From contig JBMNGL010000001.1 of assembly GCA_050949825.1 (NCBI GenBank), positions 248,001-312,000 on the forward strand: 64,000 bases of DNA, given 5' to 3'. Below the pieces are notes generated by a model, which ran no database searches, had not been told where the DNA came from, and worked only from the letters and a program-made list of their open reading frames with translations. Positions 26,877 through 35,757 of this stretch are shown piece after piece (positions within the stretch are counted from its first letter, which is position 1; the number at the start of each line of letters is the position of its first letter). The position numbers were made by a program, and so were the translations under genes. This DNA is from DTU019 sp050949825. GTDB lineage: Bacteria > Bacillota > Syntrophomonadia > Syntrophomonadales > Syntrophomonadaceae.

Positions 26877-27449
26877 GTGGCTGAACTAAAATGCGAATAT
26901 CCCGAAGGTTGCATGCTGGATTTATGGGCACAGGTTATCAAAGCCAAATACTGTGAAAAACAGGTAAAGGTTTTGGACACCGTATTCTGTGTACCTGATG
27001 AACGGGTTGGCGGAAAGATTCGTGCGGTTGAAGACATTAAGGTCAAGGTCATTAAGGCCTGCGAAGATCTGAGCTGCTACAATAAGGTTAAAATCCATGT
27101 TGAATTTGAGGTCATCCTTTTCGTCATTGTTGGCACTGAGTATCAGATTATCACTGTTGGTGATTCATACAATCAGGTCATCGAACTGGATGAATTCGAT
27201 CCTCCGCTCACGGTTGAAGAGTTTAGGGAAGAGGTTGATGAATCAGAAGTCTGTTTGAGAAACTGGAGTTTTGATTATGAAATACTGGGCAATAGTGAAG
27301 ATCCCAGTAATCCGGCCAACTTGAGCCAACCGCTTACCGGCACTGCCATTGCGCTGCGTGTCTACGTTGATATTATCGATAAACTTGGCAAGATGCATAA
27401 TGTCATCGTGTATGGAGAAATCGAGCCTGACGATTATATATGCAAGTAG
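26877..27449 (+). CDS. SPOCS/DUF3794-like spore protein
   Basis: This 190-residue beta-rich protein has eight cysteines. Layout: LDLWAQVIKAKYCEKQVKV, VEDIKVKVIKACEDLSCYNKVKIHVEFEVILFVIVG, then IELDEFDPPLTVEEFREEV, and a C-terminal strand set ending IVYGEIEPDDYICK. Similarity in layout to SPOCS (DUF3794) coat-morphogenesis domains and to the protein at 25560-26366 is suggestive, not certain. The start is GTG after AAGGAGGGAA. A sigma-K-type promoter at 26780-26808 and a terminator make it a single-gene unit. Confidence 0.75.
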   Translation: MAELKCEYPEGCMLDLWAQVIKAKYCEKQVKVLDTVFCVPDERVGGKIRAVEDIKVKVIKACEDLSCYNKVKIHVEFEVILFVIVGTEYQIITVGDSYNQVIELDEFDPPLTVEEFREEVDESEVCLRNWSFDYEILGNSEDPSNPANLSQPLTGTAIALRVYVDIIDKLGKMHNVIVYGEIEPDDYICK

Positions 27450-27457
27450 CGCTTATC

Positions 27458-27490
27458 AATGCTCGGCGTCAATGCCGGGCATTTATTTTT
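27458..27490 (+). terminator. Terminator after the 190-residue gene
   Basis: AATGCTCGGC-GTCAAT-GCCGGGCATT (one G-T pair) is followed by TATTTTT. Confidence 0.85.
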
Positions 27491-27504
27491 AAGGGGGAGA
27501 GTCG

Positions 27505-27732
27505 ATGCCGCGTAAAGGTGGAAAGAAAATCGATCGCTCCGTCAAGAATGCCATGCGAACCAGATTGGAGCAACTGGTAAGGGAATATCAGCAACTGGGT
27601 AAGGTAATAAGCCAGTATCGCCAGGAAACCGACCATGAAGCGTATCAGCAATTCTGGAATGAAGTCCAGGGCGACCATGATGCCCTGATTCAGAAGGTTT
27701 CCAGGTATATGCTCACCCATTGCAACCGCTGA
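27505..27732 (+). CDS. Small basic helical protein, hypothetical
   Basis: This 75-residue protein has a basic N-terminus (MPRKGGKKIDRSVKNAMRTR) and a glutamine-rich helical remainder. It has no recognised family. GGGGGAGAG lies just upstream of the ATG. It sits between a terminator and the patatin gene and may start the patatin transcript. Confidence 0.6.
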   Translation: MPRKGGKKIDRSVKNAMRTRLEQLVREYQQLGKVISQYRQETDHEAYQQFWNEVQGDHDALIQKVSRYMLTHCNR

Positions 27733-27861
27733 ATATAGTATCCTAAGCAGGTTCTGCTTATACAATGCAACCCGGCAACGGGTTCCTTTTGGCCATGATA
27801 TCAATACGGTAGGGTAGCGCATAGAATACAGTATATTCAAAACCGGGAGAGTTTAAATAAA

Positions 27862-28725
27862 ATGAAAAAACTGGGGTTGGCCCTGGGTGGCGGTGGATTA
27901 AAAGGCCTGGCCCACATTGGAGTCCTGCAGGCCCTGGAAAGCCATGGAATAAAACCAGCCTTTATATCGGGAAGTAGCGTCGGAAGTATTTTCGCGGCTT
28001 TATATGCCTGTGGCATGAAGCCTGATCAGATCGCCATACTGGTAAAGCAAATCCATCCCCGTGACTACCTGGACTATAATGTGAGCGGCTTGATTAAGTA
28101 TATAATCGGTCTATTGCTGCCCGGTTTACACTATCCCCTGGAAGGGGTGGTCAAAGGCCGCCGCTTAGAAAGATTAGTGCATAAATGGACCCAGGGCAGG
28201 AGTTTGAGCCAGGTCAGAATGCCCCTGGGCATCATTGCCTGTGATATTAACAGCGGTTTGGAGGTAGTATTCTGCAACCGTAGAATTCCTATAGGGCAGC
28301 GTCCAGTGCAGGTGCTGGGCCAGGCTTTGCTAAGTGAAGCGGTGCGTTGCAGCACTGCTATTCCGGGCACCTTTGTCCCGCGCCAATTCGGAGCAATGCA
28401 AATGGTCGATGGCGGTATACGCAGCATGGTGCCGGTATGGGTGCAAAAAGCCCTGGGTGCTGACTACATCCTCGCCATTGATCTGGGCCAGCAAAAATAC
28501 CACAGTAAAGTGGTGGGCATGTCGGCGCTGATTGCCCGCACCCTGGAGATTCTTACCTATGAAACCTCGGTAATGGATGAGCAGGTTTATGCTGATATGG
28601 TGGTATTCCCCGGAGTGGAAAACATCGGTTTGGGTGATGTGCAGCAGGCGGAATGGATTATTGCCAGGGGCAGGGAAGAGATGGAAAAACGAATCGCCGA
28701 GTTAAGCCAGGCCTTAAAGGCCTGA
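27862..28725 (+). CDS. Patatin-like phospholipase, RssA/NTE type
   Basis: This 287-residue serine hydrolase of the bacterial patatin family has all catalytic elements: oxyanion loop GGGGLKG (9-15), nucleophile elbow GSSVG with Ser39, and the catalytic Asp183 in DGG. It has no signal peptide, so it acts in the cytoplasm or on the inner membrane face. Substrate is unknown. The ATG is preceded by GGGAG. It stands between lineage-specific genes and is not part of the conserved Bacillus order. Confidence 0.93.
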   Translation: MKKLGLALGGGGLKGLAHIGVLQALESHGIKPAFISGSSVGSIFAALYACGMKPDQIAILVKQIHPRDYLDYNVSGLIKYIIGLLLPGLHYPLEGVVKGRRLERLVHKWTQGRSLSQVRMPLGIIACDINSGLEVVFCNRRIPIGQRPVQVLGQALLSEAVRCSTAIPGTFVPRQFGAMQMVDGGIRSMVPVWVQKALGADYILAIDLGQQKYHSKVVGMSALIARTLEILTYETSVMDEQVYADMVVFPGVENIGLGDVQQAEWIIARGREEMEKRIAELSQALKA

Positions 28726-28863
28726 GCCGGTAACATAAGCGGTCTTCTCGACATATAATATTCACAAAGCTGTAGGGGAGATGACCCCATCGCCCCGGTG
28801 CAGTTCGGTATAATCGATATGAAATATTTGCAAACTCTAGCCGTAGCGGGGAGGGGGTTGAAA

Positions 28864-29025
28864 ATGGCAACAGATAAATTTGAACATGCCACTTTTTACT
28901 TGACACGTAAGCAGGTCGAAGAGATCAAACGCCTGGCCAGAGATCAACAAATCTCCCGGAGCGCCCTGGTCAGAATGATAATACGTGAATACCTGGCCCG
29001 TGAGGAGGGGCAAAAACACGGATAA
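28864..29025 (+). CDS. Ribbon-helix-helix protein
   Basis: This 53-residue CopG/Arc-type DNA-binding protein has the strand FEHATFYLT followed by two helices (KQVEEIKRLARDQ and SRSALVRMIIREYLARE). The ATG at 28864 is chosen because GGAGGGGG precedes it; the frame extends 22 codons upstream without similarity. There is no toxin gene next to it, so it is more likely a regulator than an antitoxin. A hairpin with a T-run follows. Confidence 0.8.
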   Translation: MATDKFEHATFYLTRKQVEEIKRLARDQQISRSALVRMIIREYLAREEGQKHG

Positions 29026-29046
29026 ATCCTCAAAAGAGGGTGCTTT

Positions 29047-29067
29047 AAAAAGAGGTGTCCTCTTTTT
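29047..29067 (+). terminator. Terminator after the ribbon-helix-helix gene
   Basis: AAAAAGAGG-TGT-CCTCTTTTT is a perfect 9-bp stem ending in Ts. Symmetry allows use in both directions. Nothing else is seen up to 29289. Confidence 0.75.
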
Positions 29068-29289
29068 AATGTTATGATTGGAATATCCGTTTTATCTGGA
29101 AAAGCTCCTTCTGCCATGAAGCCCGTTTTTCAAATCTATAAAGATACATTTCTTGCCTGATGCGGGAAGAGAGCATATCTGCAAGAATGAAAGAATCTGA
29201 CTTACAACCGTAATAAAGTAATTCAAGGTTTACGCTGATTTATGAAACTTTAAAGTGCGGACAAATGCCTCCCCAATAGCCCCAATCCT

Positions 29290-29880
29290 TTAAAAAAGCT
29301 CGTCGCGTTCAACCCTTCCTTTTACTTCACGTTGCAGAACTACAAATCCCCCGGAACGCCCATATTTAACGGCCTGTATTTCGGCCATGGCTGACAGGGC
29401 TATTTCTGCAGCCCTTTGGCCACCCAAATCGAGCCCAATAGGCACATGAACCTTCTTAATGAGATCTTCAGGAATCTCCCATAAATGCAACTGTCTGAAG
29501 TAAGCGGTTACCTTATGTTTGTTGCCCATAATACCTATATATCTGGCCGGGGATCTAATAACAGCCTGAAGTGCGACCTCATCGAACTCATGATGGTGGC
29601 TTAATAAAACAATGCTGGTGTTTTCGTTAATTTCACAGGTATTAAGCAGTTCCACGATATCCCCCAGCAGTAGTTCACCGGCTTCGGGAAATCTCTCCCG
29701 AGTGAGGGTTTCGGCCCTGCTGTCGATAACGCTTATACTATAGCCCAGAATGGCGGCGATTCTATAAACATTATGCGCCACATTTCCCGATCCTACTATA
29801 ATCAGTCTGTCCCGGTGGCTGTGGTCAGCATCAGAACAAACCTCTGCAATATTGTTATTGGAGTTGTGCAATTCTCTCAC
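29290..29880 (-). CDS. XdhC-type Rossmann-domain protein (C-terminal domain only)
   Basis: The protein of about 196 residues matches the C-terminal Rossmann half of XdhC/CoxI-family molybdenum-enzyme accessory proteins: LIIVGSGNVAHNVYRIA, VLLSHHHEFDEVAL, YIGIMGNKHKVTAYFRQL, and VPIGLDLGGQRAAEIALSAM. The N-terminal XdhC_CoxI domain is missing and no molybdenum hydroxylase genes are nearby. The annotated start is GTG29880, but AAGGAAG is better spaced from TTG29871. It may serve selenium/molybdenum cofactor insertion (YqeB-like); this is an inference. Confidence 0.8.
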   Translation of the reverse strand: MRELHNSNNNIAEVCSDADHSHRDRLIIVGSGNVAHNVYRIAAILGYSISVIDSRAETLTRERFPEAGELLLGDIVELLNTCEINENTSIVLLSHHHEFDEVALQAVIRSPARYIGIMGNKHKVTAYFRQLHLWEIPEDLIKKVHVPIGLDLGGQRAAEIALSAMAEIQAVKYGRSGGFVVLQREVKGRVERDELF

Positions 29881-30057
29881 TTCCTTAATATTTTCCCTTT
29901 TAAGTTTAGCAAAGTAAGGGCTGAAGTCAAAAATAGATTCTCTTCTCTAATTGACATAAAGGCAGATTAAGTCAAATAAAAATCCACAGGCGGAGAAAAT
30001 ATTCGTTTAAATTTATCCTTTTGGGAAATACTCCATACAGAAGGGAGGCTTTTGATT

Positions 30058-30639
30058 ATGAAGAAAATCTGGGCTGCCATTTGCGGAATTATGCTAATTA
30101 TTATGTTTGCCTATGTGCTGGAAGATATGCGAGGTACATCCTTGAGCCGGGATGTGCTGCGTTTACATGTCATAGCCAATAGCGACAATCCCGGTGACCA
30201 GCAGCTGAAGCTGGAGGTAAAGGATCAGGTGGTCAACCTGATGCGTCAAACCCTGACGGATGTTTCCGATGCCGAAGAAGCACGGCGGATTGCAGTACGA
30301 GAGATCCCGGTCATTAAGAAGAACGCTGAAGCAATAATCGCCAGACAGGGATATGATTATCCGGTTAATGTTGAGGTGGGACAATATGCCTTCCCGACTA
30401 AAAGTTATGGCAATCTGGTTTTCCCGGCAGGCGATTATCAAGCTGTTCGGGTGATTATCGGGGAGGGTCAGGGCAAAAACTGGTGGTGTGTGCTCTTCCC
30501 GCCACTATGCATGGTATCGTCTTCAGATCAAGGCCTGAGCCTGGACAGCCCCCAAAACGCCGAGGTGAGCCTGAAATGCTTAAAATTCCTGCCCAAGGGT
30601 CTGCGGGTGACGCTGAGCGGCAAAGATCACAAGGGATAG
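30058..30639 (+). CDS. spoIIR: Stage II sporulation protein R
   Basis: This 193-residue secreted signalling protein is made in the forespore under sigma-F; it triggers SpoIIGA to process pro-sigma-E in the mother cell. An N-terminal membrane/signal segment (3-20) precedes the SpoIIR domain: VLRLHVIANSDNPGDQQLKLEVKD and AFPTKSYGNLVFPAGDYQAVRV, then NWWCVLFPPLC. ATG30058 is nine bases after AAGGGAGG; an in-frame TTG at 30052 is too close. A weak sigma-F-like pair (GTTTA at 30005, GGAAATACT at 30024) lies just upstream. Confidence 0.94.
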   Translation: MKKIWAAICGIMLIIMFAYVLEDMRGTSLSRDVLRLHVIANSDNPGDQQLKLEVKDQVVNLMRQTLTDVSDAEEARRIAVREIPVIKKNAEAIIARQGYDYPVNVEVGQYAFPTKSYGNLVFPAGDYQAVRVIIGEGQGKNWWCVLFPPLCMVSSSDQGLSLDSPQNAEVSLKCLKFLPKGLRVTLSGKDHKG

Positions 30640-30723
30640 GATAACCCCCCAATACTCTAGGGAACGGCCTGGTCGTTCCCTTTTCTTCTGCCAGGATATA
30701 TAATGTAACAAAAATGGGGGAAA

Positions 30724-31662
30724 ATGATGGACATCATTACTGTTGAAGCGCCTGCCAAGGTGAATCTAACCCTGGATGTCAGGTATAAACGCGGGGACGG
30801 TTATCATGAACTGGAGACGGTGATGCATCAGATCGGGCTTATTGATCGCCTTACATTACGGCGGGGCCGCAGCGGCGAGATTAACCTCAGTTCCAATCAT
30901 CCCACCCTTCCCAACAACCAGGAAAACCTGGCCTATCAAGCCGCCCGGCTTATTTTGCAGGAAAATGGGCAGGATGGCGTAGATATTTATATAGAGAAAA
31001 ACATACCTCTTGGTGCGGGACTGGCCGGGGGCAGTAGTGATGCCGCCGCTGTGCTCTGGGGCATGAACCGGCTTTTTGATTATCAGTTCGATACAACTCA
31101 GCTTATGCAACTGGCGGCTCGATTAGGCTCGGACGTTCCCTTTTGCCTCCTGGGGCGCGAGAAGGGACAGGCGGGCAGACCGGGGGACGCTTTGGGGGCC
31201 ACGGCCATTGCCCGGGGGCGAGGTGAGCTATTGGAAGAGATACCGGGCTGCTATTTGCCCTGGGTATTACTGGTGAAACCTGATTTTCAAATCTCCACGG
31301 CTGAGGTATACCGCAGCCTGCGGCTTGATGAGTTGGAGCAAAGGCCAGATACAGCGGCTTTCCTTGCAGCATGGCGCGATTGTGATATTATGAATATAGC
31401 CATAAACTTGGTGAATGTGTTAGAATCGGTAAGCATAAAGCAAAATCCAGAAATAGCTGCTATCAAAGTCGGCATGATCAAGTATGGTGCCTTAAAAGCC
31501 TTAATGGCGGGCAGCGGTCCGGCTGTATTCGGCATCTTTAATGAAGAGCAAAAGGCCCGGCAGGCCCGGGACGAATTCCTGAATGCTCACAATGAAGTTT
31601 TTTTGGTCTCATCTTATGGCAGGGGTGATAAAAGTGCCCGAACGAAGATTACTACCGGTTAA
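30724..31662 (+). CDS. ispE: 4-(cytidine 5'-diphospho)-2-C-methyl-D-erythritol kinase
   Basis: This 312-residue GHMP kinase of the MEP isoprenoid pathway has APAKVNLTLDV at the N-terminus, the ATP motif PLGAGLAGGSSDAA, and the C-terminal LMAGSGPAVFGIF. Two adjacent ATGs follow a GGGGG site. The gene overlaps the GntR regulator by 29 bases. As in B. subtilis, ispE lies before the glmU-prs block. Confidence 0.95.
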   Translation: MMDIITVEAPAKVNLTLDVRYKRGDGYHELETVMHQIGLIDRLTLRRGRSGEINLSSNHPTLPNNQENLAYQAARLILQENGQDGVDIYIEKNIPLGAGLAGGSSDAAAVLWGMNRLFDYQFDTTQLMQLAARLGSDVPFCLLGREKGQAGRPGDALGATAIARGRGELLEEIPGCYLPWVLLVKPDFQISTAEVYRSLRLDELEQRPDTAAFLAAWRDCDIMNIAINLVNVLESVSIKQNPEIAAIKVGMIKYGALKALMAGSGPAVFGIFNEEQKARQARDEFLNAHNEVFLVSSYGRGDKSARTKITTG

Positions 31663-32323
31663 CCTGGACTCCTACAAACCTTTGCGGGAACTGGTTCTGG
31701 AGGCGATACGGGAAGCCATTATCAATGGCAGTCTCAAGCCCCGAGAACGCTTGATGGAAATTCAAATGGCGGAAGAACTCGGGGTTTCACGTACCCCAAT
31801 ACGCGAAGCCTTACGAAAACTGGAACTGGAAGGCTTTATTGTCATGGTTCCGCGTAAAGGAGCCTATGTAGCAGATATATCCATTAAGGACATCGCTGAC
31901 GTATTTGAAATCAGGGCTTCCCTGGAGGGTTTGGCTGCAGCCCTGGCGGCAGAACGGATTACAGATGAAGAACTGGAATTCATGGAGCGTTGCCTGGTGG
32001 TTAAGGCAGAAGCTATTGCCAAGGCCGATTTTGACAAGCTGGTCGATATTGACACCAAATTCCACGAATCCATTTACAAAGCCAGCCGGAATGAACGTCT
32101 CTGGGCTATAATAAATAATCTGCGTGAACAGATTCAGCGTTTACGCATGACCTCGCTATCGGTGCCGGGAAGGATGGCCCAATCATTAAAAGAGCACCGC
32201 CTGATTGTGGAAGCCATACAATCACGTGATATCAACCTGGCCCGGCAGGTAGCGCAGGAACATATCGAAAACGCCGAAAATGTTATGATGGAATCCATTA
32301 AACGGGATGGCTTGCCCAGATAG
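31634..32323 (+). CDS. GntR/FadR-family (FCD) transcriptional regulator
   Basis: This 229-residue regulator has an N-terminal winged helix (VLEAIREAIINGSLKPRERL, then EELGVSRTPIREALRKLE) and a C-terminal FCD ligand domain (IADVFEIRASLEGLAA, FHESIYKASRN, EHRLIVEAIQSRD). GTG31634 is chosen because AGGGGTGA lies seven bases upstream inside ispE. It occupies the place of purR in B. subtilis but is an unrelated family. Ligand and targets are unknown; local autoregulation is possible. Confidence 0.9.
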   Translation: MPERRLLPVNLDSYKPLRELVLEAIREAIINGSLKPRERLMEIQMAEELGVSRTPIREALRKLELEGFIVMVPRKGAYVADISIKDIADVFEIRASLEGLAAALAAERITDEELEFMERCLVVKAEAIAKADFDKLVDIDTKFHESIYKASRNERLWAIINNLREQIQRLRMTSLSVPGRMAQSLKEHRLIVEAIQSRDINLARQVAQEHIENAENVMMESIKRDGLPR

Positions 32324-32335
32324 CGAGGAATGGCA

Positions 32336-33112
32336 ATGAAATATGATGCTATCATTCTGGCCGGCGGACAAAGTGCCTCAGAGTTAAAAAAGATAGCGCC
32401 TTATGACAACGAAGCCCTGATTATCATCGGCAATAGCCCCATGATATGTTATGTATATCGTGCCTTACGAGCTTCTCAAAACGTCGGTCGCATTATCATC
32501 AGCGGTCCGGTTAAAGACCTGCGCGTTATTTTAGGCAAAGAGCCCGGGTTATTGTTTGTAGAAGGCGGAGACAGTGCTGTGGACAGTTTTGCCAACGCGG
32601 TTGCCGCGCTTAAGGAACAGGAGATGAGCGCCAGTCTCCTGGTTATGCCCACTGATATCCCGTTTATTACCACCTCGGCAATTGATGATTTCATTATTCA
32701 ATCGGAGCGCTATAATGCTGACTTCTTCTATCCCTTAACCAGCCGGGAAGTCAACGAAAGCAAATTTCCCGGGGTTTCCCGCACCTATGTAAAATTAAGG
32801 GAAGGGACTTTTACCGGCGGAAACCTGTTTATCATCCGCAGCCGGGTTATTGACAAGGTTATGAATATGGCCGCAGAGCTGGTCAAGCGGAGAAAAAGCC
32901 CGCTGGCCATGGCACGCCTGTTTGGCCTGGGATTGGTGATACAATATTTTTTTAAAAGGCTTTCAATCCCTGCGGTGGAAAAGCGCTTTGCGGAAGTAAT
33001 GGGCATCACCGGCAAAGCCGTGATATCAGGCTATGCCGAGGTTGGCGTAGATGTGGATAAGCCCAGCGACCTGCAGCTTGCCCAGACCTATTTATCCGGG
33101 TCCTCACTATAG
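32336..33112 (+). CDS. Nucleotidyltransferase family protein (MobA/GlmU-like)
   Basis: The protein of about 258 residues has a Rossmann-type nucleotidyltransferase fold: YDAIILAGGQSASELKKI at the N-terminus and VMPTDIPFIT as the metal-binding region. It lacks the RMG signature of GlmU. The C-terminal part (RSRVIDKVMNMAAELVKRRKSP...GVDVDKPSDL) matches a group found next to glmU in Clostridia. The sugar or nucleotide substrate is unknown. ATG32336 has GAGG seven to ten bases upstream; ATG32330 is the alternative. It follows the GntR gene closely. Confidence 0.82.
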   Translation: MKYDAIILAGGQSASELKKIAPYDNEALIIIGNSPMICYVYRALRASQNVGRIIISGPVKDLRVILGKEPGLLFVEGGDSAVDSFANAVAALKEQEMSASLLVMPTDIPFITTSAIDDFIIQSERYNADFFYPLTSREVNESKFPGVSRTYVKLREGTFTGGNLFIIRSRVIDKVMNMAAELVKRRKSPLAMARLFGLGLVIQYFFKRLSIPAVEKRFAEVMGITGKAVISGYAEVGVDVDKPSDLQLAQTYLSGSSL

Positions 33113-33322
33113 AATAAGGCCCCCGCATGATTCCTAAAGTCCTTTTTCGGGCAGCGCATCCCGCCCGACTTCGTCATAAATATCCAGATTAAACAGGAAA
33201 TTATCCTGTGGATGTAGAAATTTATTAATTCCCTGGTAAATACCCCAACATCTTGCCAGGATGATTATCTGCCAGTTGATGGATTGATTAATAAATGTAA
33301 CGTAATGCAAGAGGAGCGAGTT

Positions 33323-34711
33323 GTGTTGGTTAGTGCCGCAGTTATTCTGGCCGCTGGGAAAGGTGTCCGCATGCGTTCAGCCTATCCCAAGGTTGTGCAC
33401 CGGGTTGCCGGTATTCCCATGATCCAGCATGTCATTCAAGCAGTTCAGGTAGCGGGAATAAAAGCTATATATGTGGTGGTAGGCCATGGCCGCGAGTTTG
33501 TATACCAGGCATTGGCGGGGATGGATGTCGAGTATGTTATACAAGAACAGCAACTGGGTACGGGACATGCCCTGAGGCAGGCCGAAGCTTTTGTAAAGAA
33601 TACCTCTTCCGTATTGGTCTTATCAGGAGACATCCCACTGATTCAGGCCGGCACCCTGGCCAGGTTGCTCAAGCGGCAGAGGGAGAGTCAGGCGGCTGCT
33701 ACGGTTTTATCAGCCATAGTGGATGATCCTGCCGGCTATGGCCGCATCATCAGGAACCCTGATCAATCCCTGCAAAGAATAGTTGAAGAGAAGGATGCCA
33801 GCCCGGAGCAAAAACAGATTACCGAGATTAATTCCGGGATTTATTGCTTTGAAAGCCGCGAGGTTTTTCCGCGTCTGGCCGACTTGACCACTGATAATGC
33901 GCAAGGCGAGTATTATCTAACCGATGTATTGGCCATGATGATAAAGGATCAGCATCAGGTGGGGGTAATGCTCAGTACTGACAGTGATGATATTTTAGGA
34001 ATCAATGATCGTGTCCAAATGGCTCATTGCGAAGCCATTTTGCGGCGCAGGAAAAACCTGGCCTTGATGCAAGCCGGAGTGACTATGATTGATCCCGGTT
34101 CGGTATTTATAGATCAGCAGGTGCTTATCGGCGAAGATACCGTGATCCGCCCCCATACCATGATTGAAGGTGAGACCGTCATCGGTCCGGGCTGCGAAAT
34201 AGGCCCCTCAGTGCGGATCAGCAACTCCACTATTGGTGCTCGGGTTTCCATCGAATTAGCGCGGATAATCGATGCTCATATTGATGATCAATGCAATATT
34301 GGTCCCTTTGCCTATCTGCGCCCCGGAACCAGACTGGGGCACGGGGTCAAGGTGGGCGATTTTGTTGAGATTAAAAATTCCATTATCGGAGAAAATAGTA
34401 AGATTCCACATTTAAGTTATGTTGGGGATGCACAGGTGGGAAACAGCGTTAATATCGGTGCGGGTACTATCACCTGCAATTATGACGGTGCCAATAAGTA
34501 CCCCACATTTCTGGAAGACGGCGTTTTTATCGGCAGCAATACCAATTTGGTGGCTCCTGTAAGGATTGGCAAGGATTCGGTAACCGGAGCAGGATCAACC
34601 ATAACCAGGGATGTTCCCCCCGGCACCCTGGCAGTGGAACGGGCCCGGCAAAGGAACATTAAGGGGTGGGCCAAAAAAACCAAAGACGATCAGGAGGTAA
34701 CTAAGGAATGA
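33323..34711 (+). CDS. glmU: Bifunctional GlmU (UDP-GlcNAc pyrophosphorylase / GlcN-1-P acetyltransferase)
   Basis: This enzyme of about 462 residues makes UDP-GlcNAc for peptidoglycan. The pyrophosphorylase domain shows VILAAGKGVRMRSAYPKVVH, and the C-terminal half is a left-handed beta-helix of hexapeptide repeats with GAGTITCNYDG at the acetyltransferase site. AGAGGAG at 33310-33316 favours GTG33323 (or TTG33326); the open frame starts earlier at 33284 without a site. It overlaps prs by four bases (ATGA). Confidence 0.95.
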   Translation: MLVSAAVILAAGKGVRMRSAYPKVVHRVAGIPMIQHVIQAVQVAGIKAIYVVVGHGREFVYQALAGMDVEYVIQEQQLGTGHALRQAEAFVKNTSSVLVLSGDIPLIQAGTLARLLKRQRESQAAATVLSAIVDDPAGYGRIIRNPDQSLQRIVEEKDASPEQKQITEINSGIYCFESREVFPRLADLTTDNAQGEYYLTDVLAMMIKDQHQVGVMLSTDSDDILGINDRVQMAHCEAILRRRKNLALMQAGVTMIDPGSVFIDQQVLIGEDTVIRPHTMIEGETVIGPGCEIGPSVRISNSTIGARVSIELARIIDAHIDDQCNIGPFAYLRPGTRLGHGVKVGDFVEIKNSIIGENSKIPHLSYVGDAQVGNSVNIGAGTITCNYDGANKYPTFLEDGVFIGSNTNLVAPVRIGKDSVTGAGSTITRDVPPGTLAVERARQRNIKGWAKKTKDDQEVTKE

Positions 34712-35661
34712 AAGTGTCCAGATGGCGCATGAAGCTGTTTACTGGCAATGCCAACACCGCATTGGCACAGGCTATCGCCAAGTATCTGGGTATACCGGTA
34801 GGGGATGCCAAGGTAACCAGATTCTGCGATGGTGAAATCGGCTGCGAGATTGATGAGAGTGTGCGTGGTGTCGATGTTTTCGTGGTCCAACCTACCTGTT
34901 CGCCGGTAAACGATAATTTAATGGAACTCTTGATAATGATTGATGCCTTTCGCAGGGCTTCGGCTTCGCGCATCAATGCTGTCATCCCTTACTATGGCTA
35001 TGCGCGGCAGGACCGCAAAAGCCGGGCTCGAGACCCCATCACCGCCAAGCTGGTTTCCAATCTAATCACCGAAGCAGGCGCACAGCGGGTGGTGGCTGTT
35101 GACCTCCATGCCAATCAGATCCAGGGCTTTTTTGATATACCGGTAGATCACTTGCCAGGTGTGCCCACCATAGCTGAATACTTGAAACGCAAGCAGTTTG
35201 GGGATGAGGCGGTAGTGGTTTCTCCTGATGTGGGGGGGGTGACCCGCGCCCGTGATCTGGCTGCCAAATTGGGTGCCCCGCTGGCGATTGTGGATAAACG
35301 CCGTCCCGCTCCCAACCAATCGGAGATTATGAATGTTATTGGCAATGTCCAAGGAAAACATGTCATCATTATTGACGATATTATTGATACCGCCGGCACC
35401 ATTTGTGAGGCTGCCCGGGCCATGGTCGAAAAAGGAGCTCGCGGAGTTTATTGCTGTTGTACCCATCCGGTTTTTTCAGGACCGGCCATTGAAAGACTGT
35501 CTGCAGCTCCCATTAACGAGATTGTGGTTACTAACACCATTCCCCTGGCGCAGGGTAAAATACTGCCCAATATGACCGTTTTATCTATTGCGCCGCTGAT
35601 TGGTGAAGCCATCTTGAGAATACATGAGGATCTTTCTGTAAGCAAACTTTTTGAAGTTTAG
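34708..35661 (+). CDS. prs: Ribose-phosphate pyrophosphokinase
   Basis: This 317-residue enzyme makes PRPP from ribose 5-phosphate and ATP. It has RQDRKSRARDPITAKLV, the metal site DLHANQIQGFF, and the PRPP loop VIIIDDIIDTAGTI. The ATG overlaps the glmU stop, with GGAGGT about ten bases upstream. It is the second gene of the glmU-prs pair, which ends at a strong terminator. Confidence 0.97.
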   Translation: MKVSRWRMKLFTGNANTALAQAIAKYLGIPVGDAKVTRFCDGEIGCEIDESVRGVDVFVVQPTCSPVNDNLMELLIMIDAFRRASASRINAVIPYYGYARQDRKSRARDPITAKLVSNLITEAGAQRVVAVDLHANQIQGFFDIPVDHLPGVPTIAEYLKRKQFGDEAVVVSPDVGGVTRARDLAAKLGAPLAIVDKRRPAPNQSEIMNVIGNVQGKHVIIIDDIIDTAGTICEAARAMVEKGARGVYCCCTHPVFSGPAIERLSAAPINEIVVTNTIPLAQGKILPNMTVLSIAPLIGEAILRIHEDLSVSKLFEV

Positions 35662-35676
35662 CAAGACCTAAAGGCC

Positions 35677-35703
35677 AACTCCGGTGTGATGCCGGAGTTT
35701 TTT
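35677..35703 (+). terminator. Terminator after prs
   Basis: AACTCCGG-TGTGATG-CCGGAGTT is followed by TTTT. Confidence 0.9.
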
Positions 35704-35757
35704 GCTGGCATGAATAGGCTATAATGATAATACCATATGAATCTGCGGGGTATTGAT

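Noticed and set aside
27828..27836. Sigma-K -10 (CATAGAATA) before the patatin gene
   Set aside because: No AC core at 16 or 17 bases upstream; a single -10-like match is likely chance.
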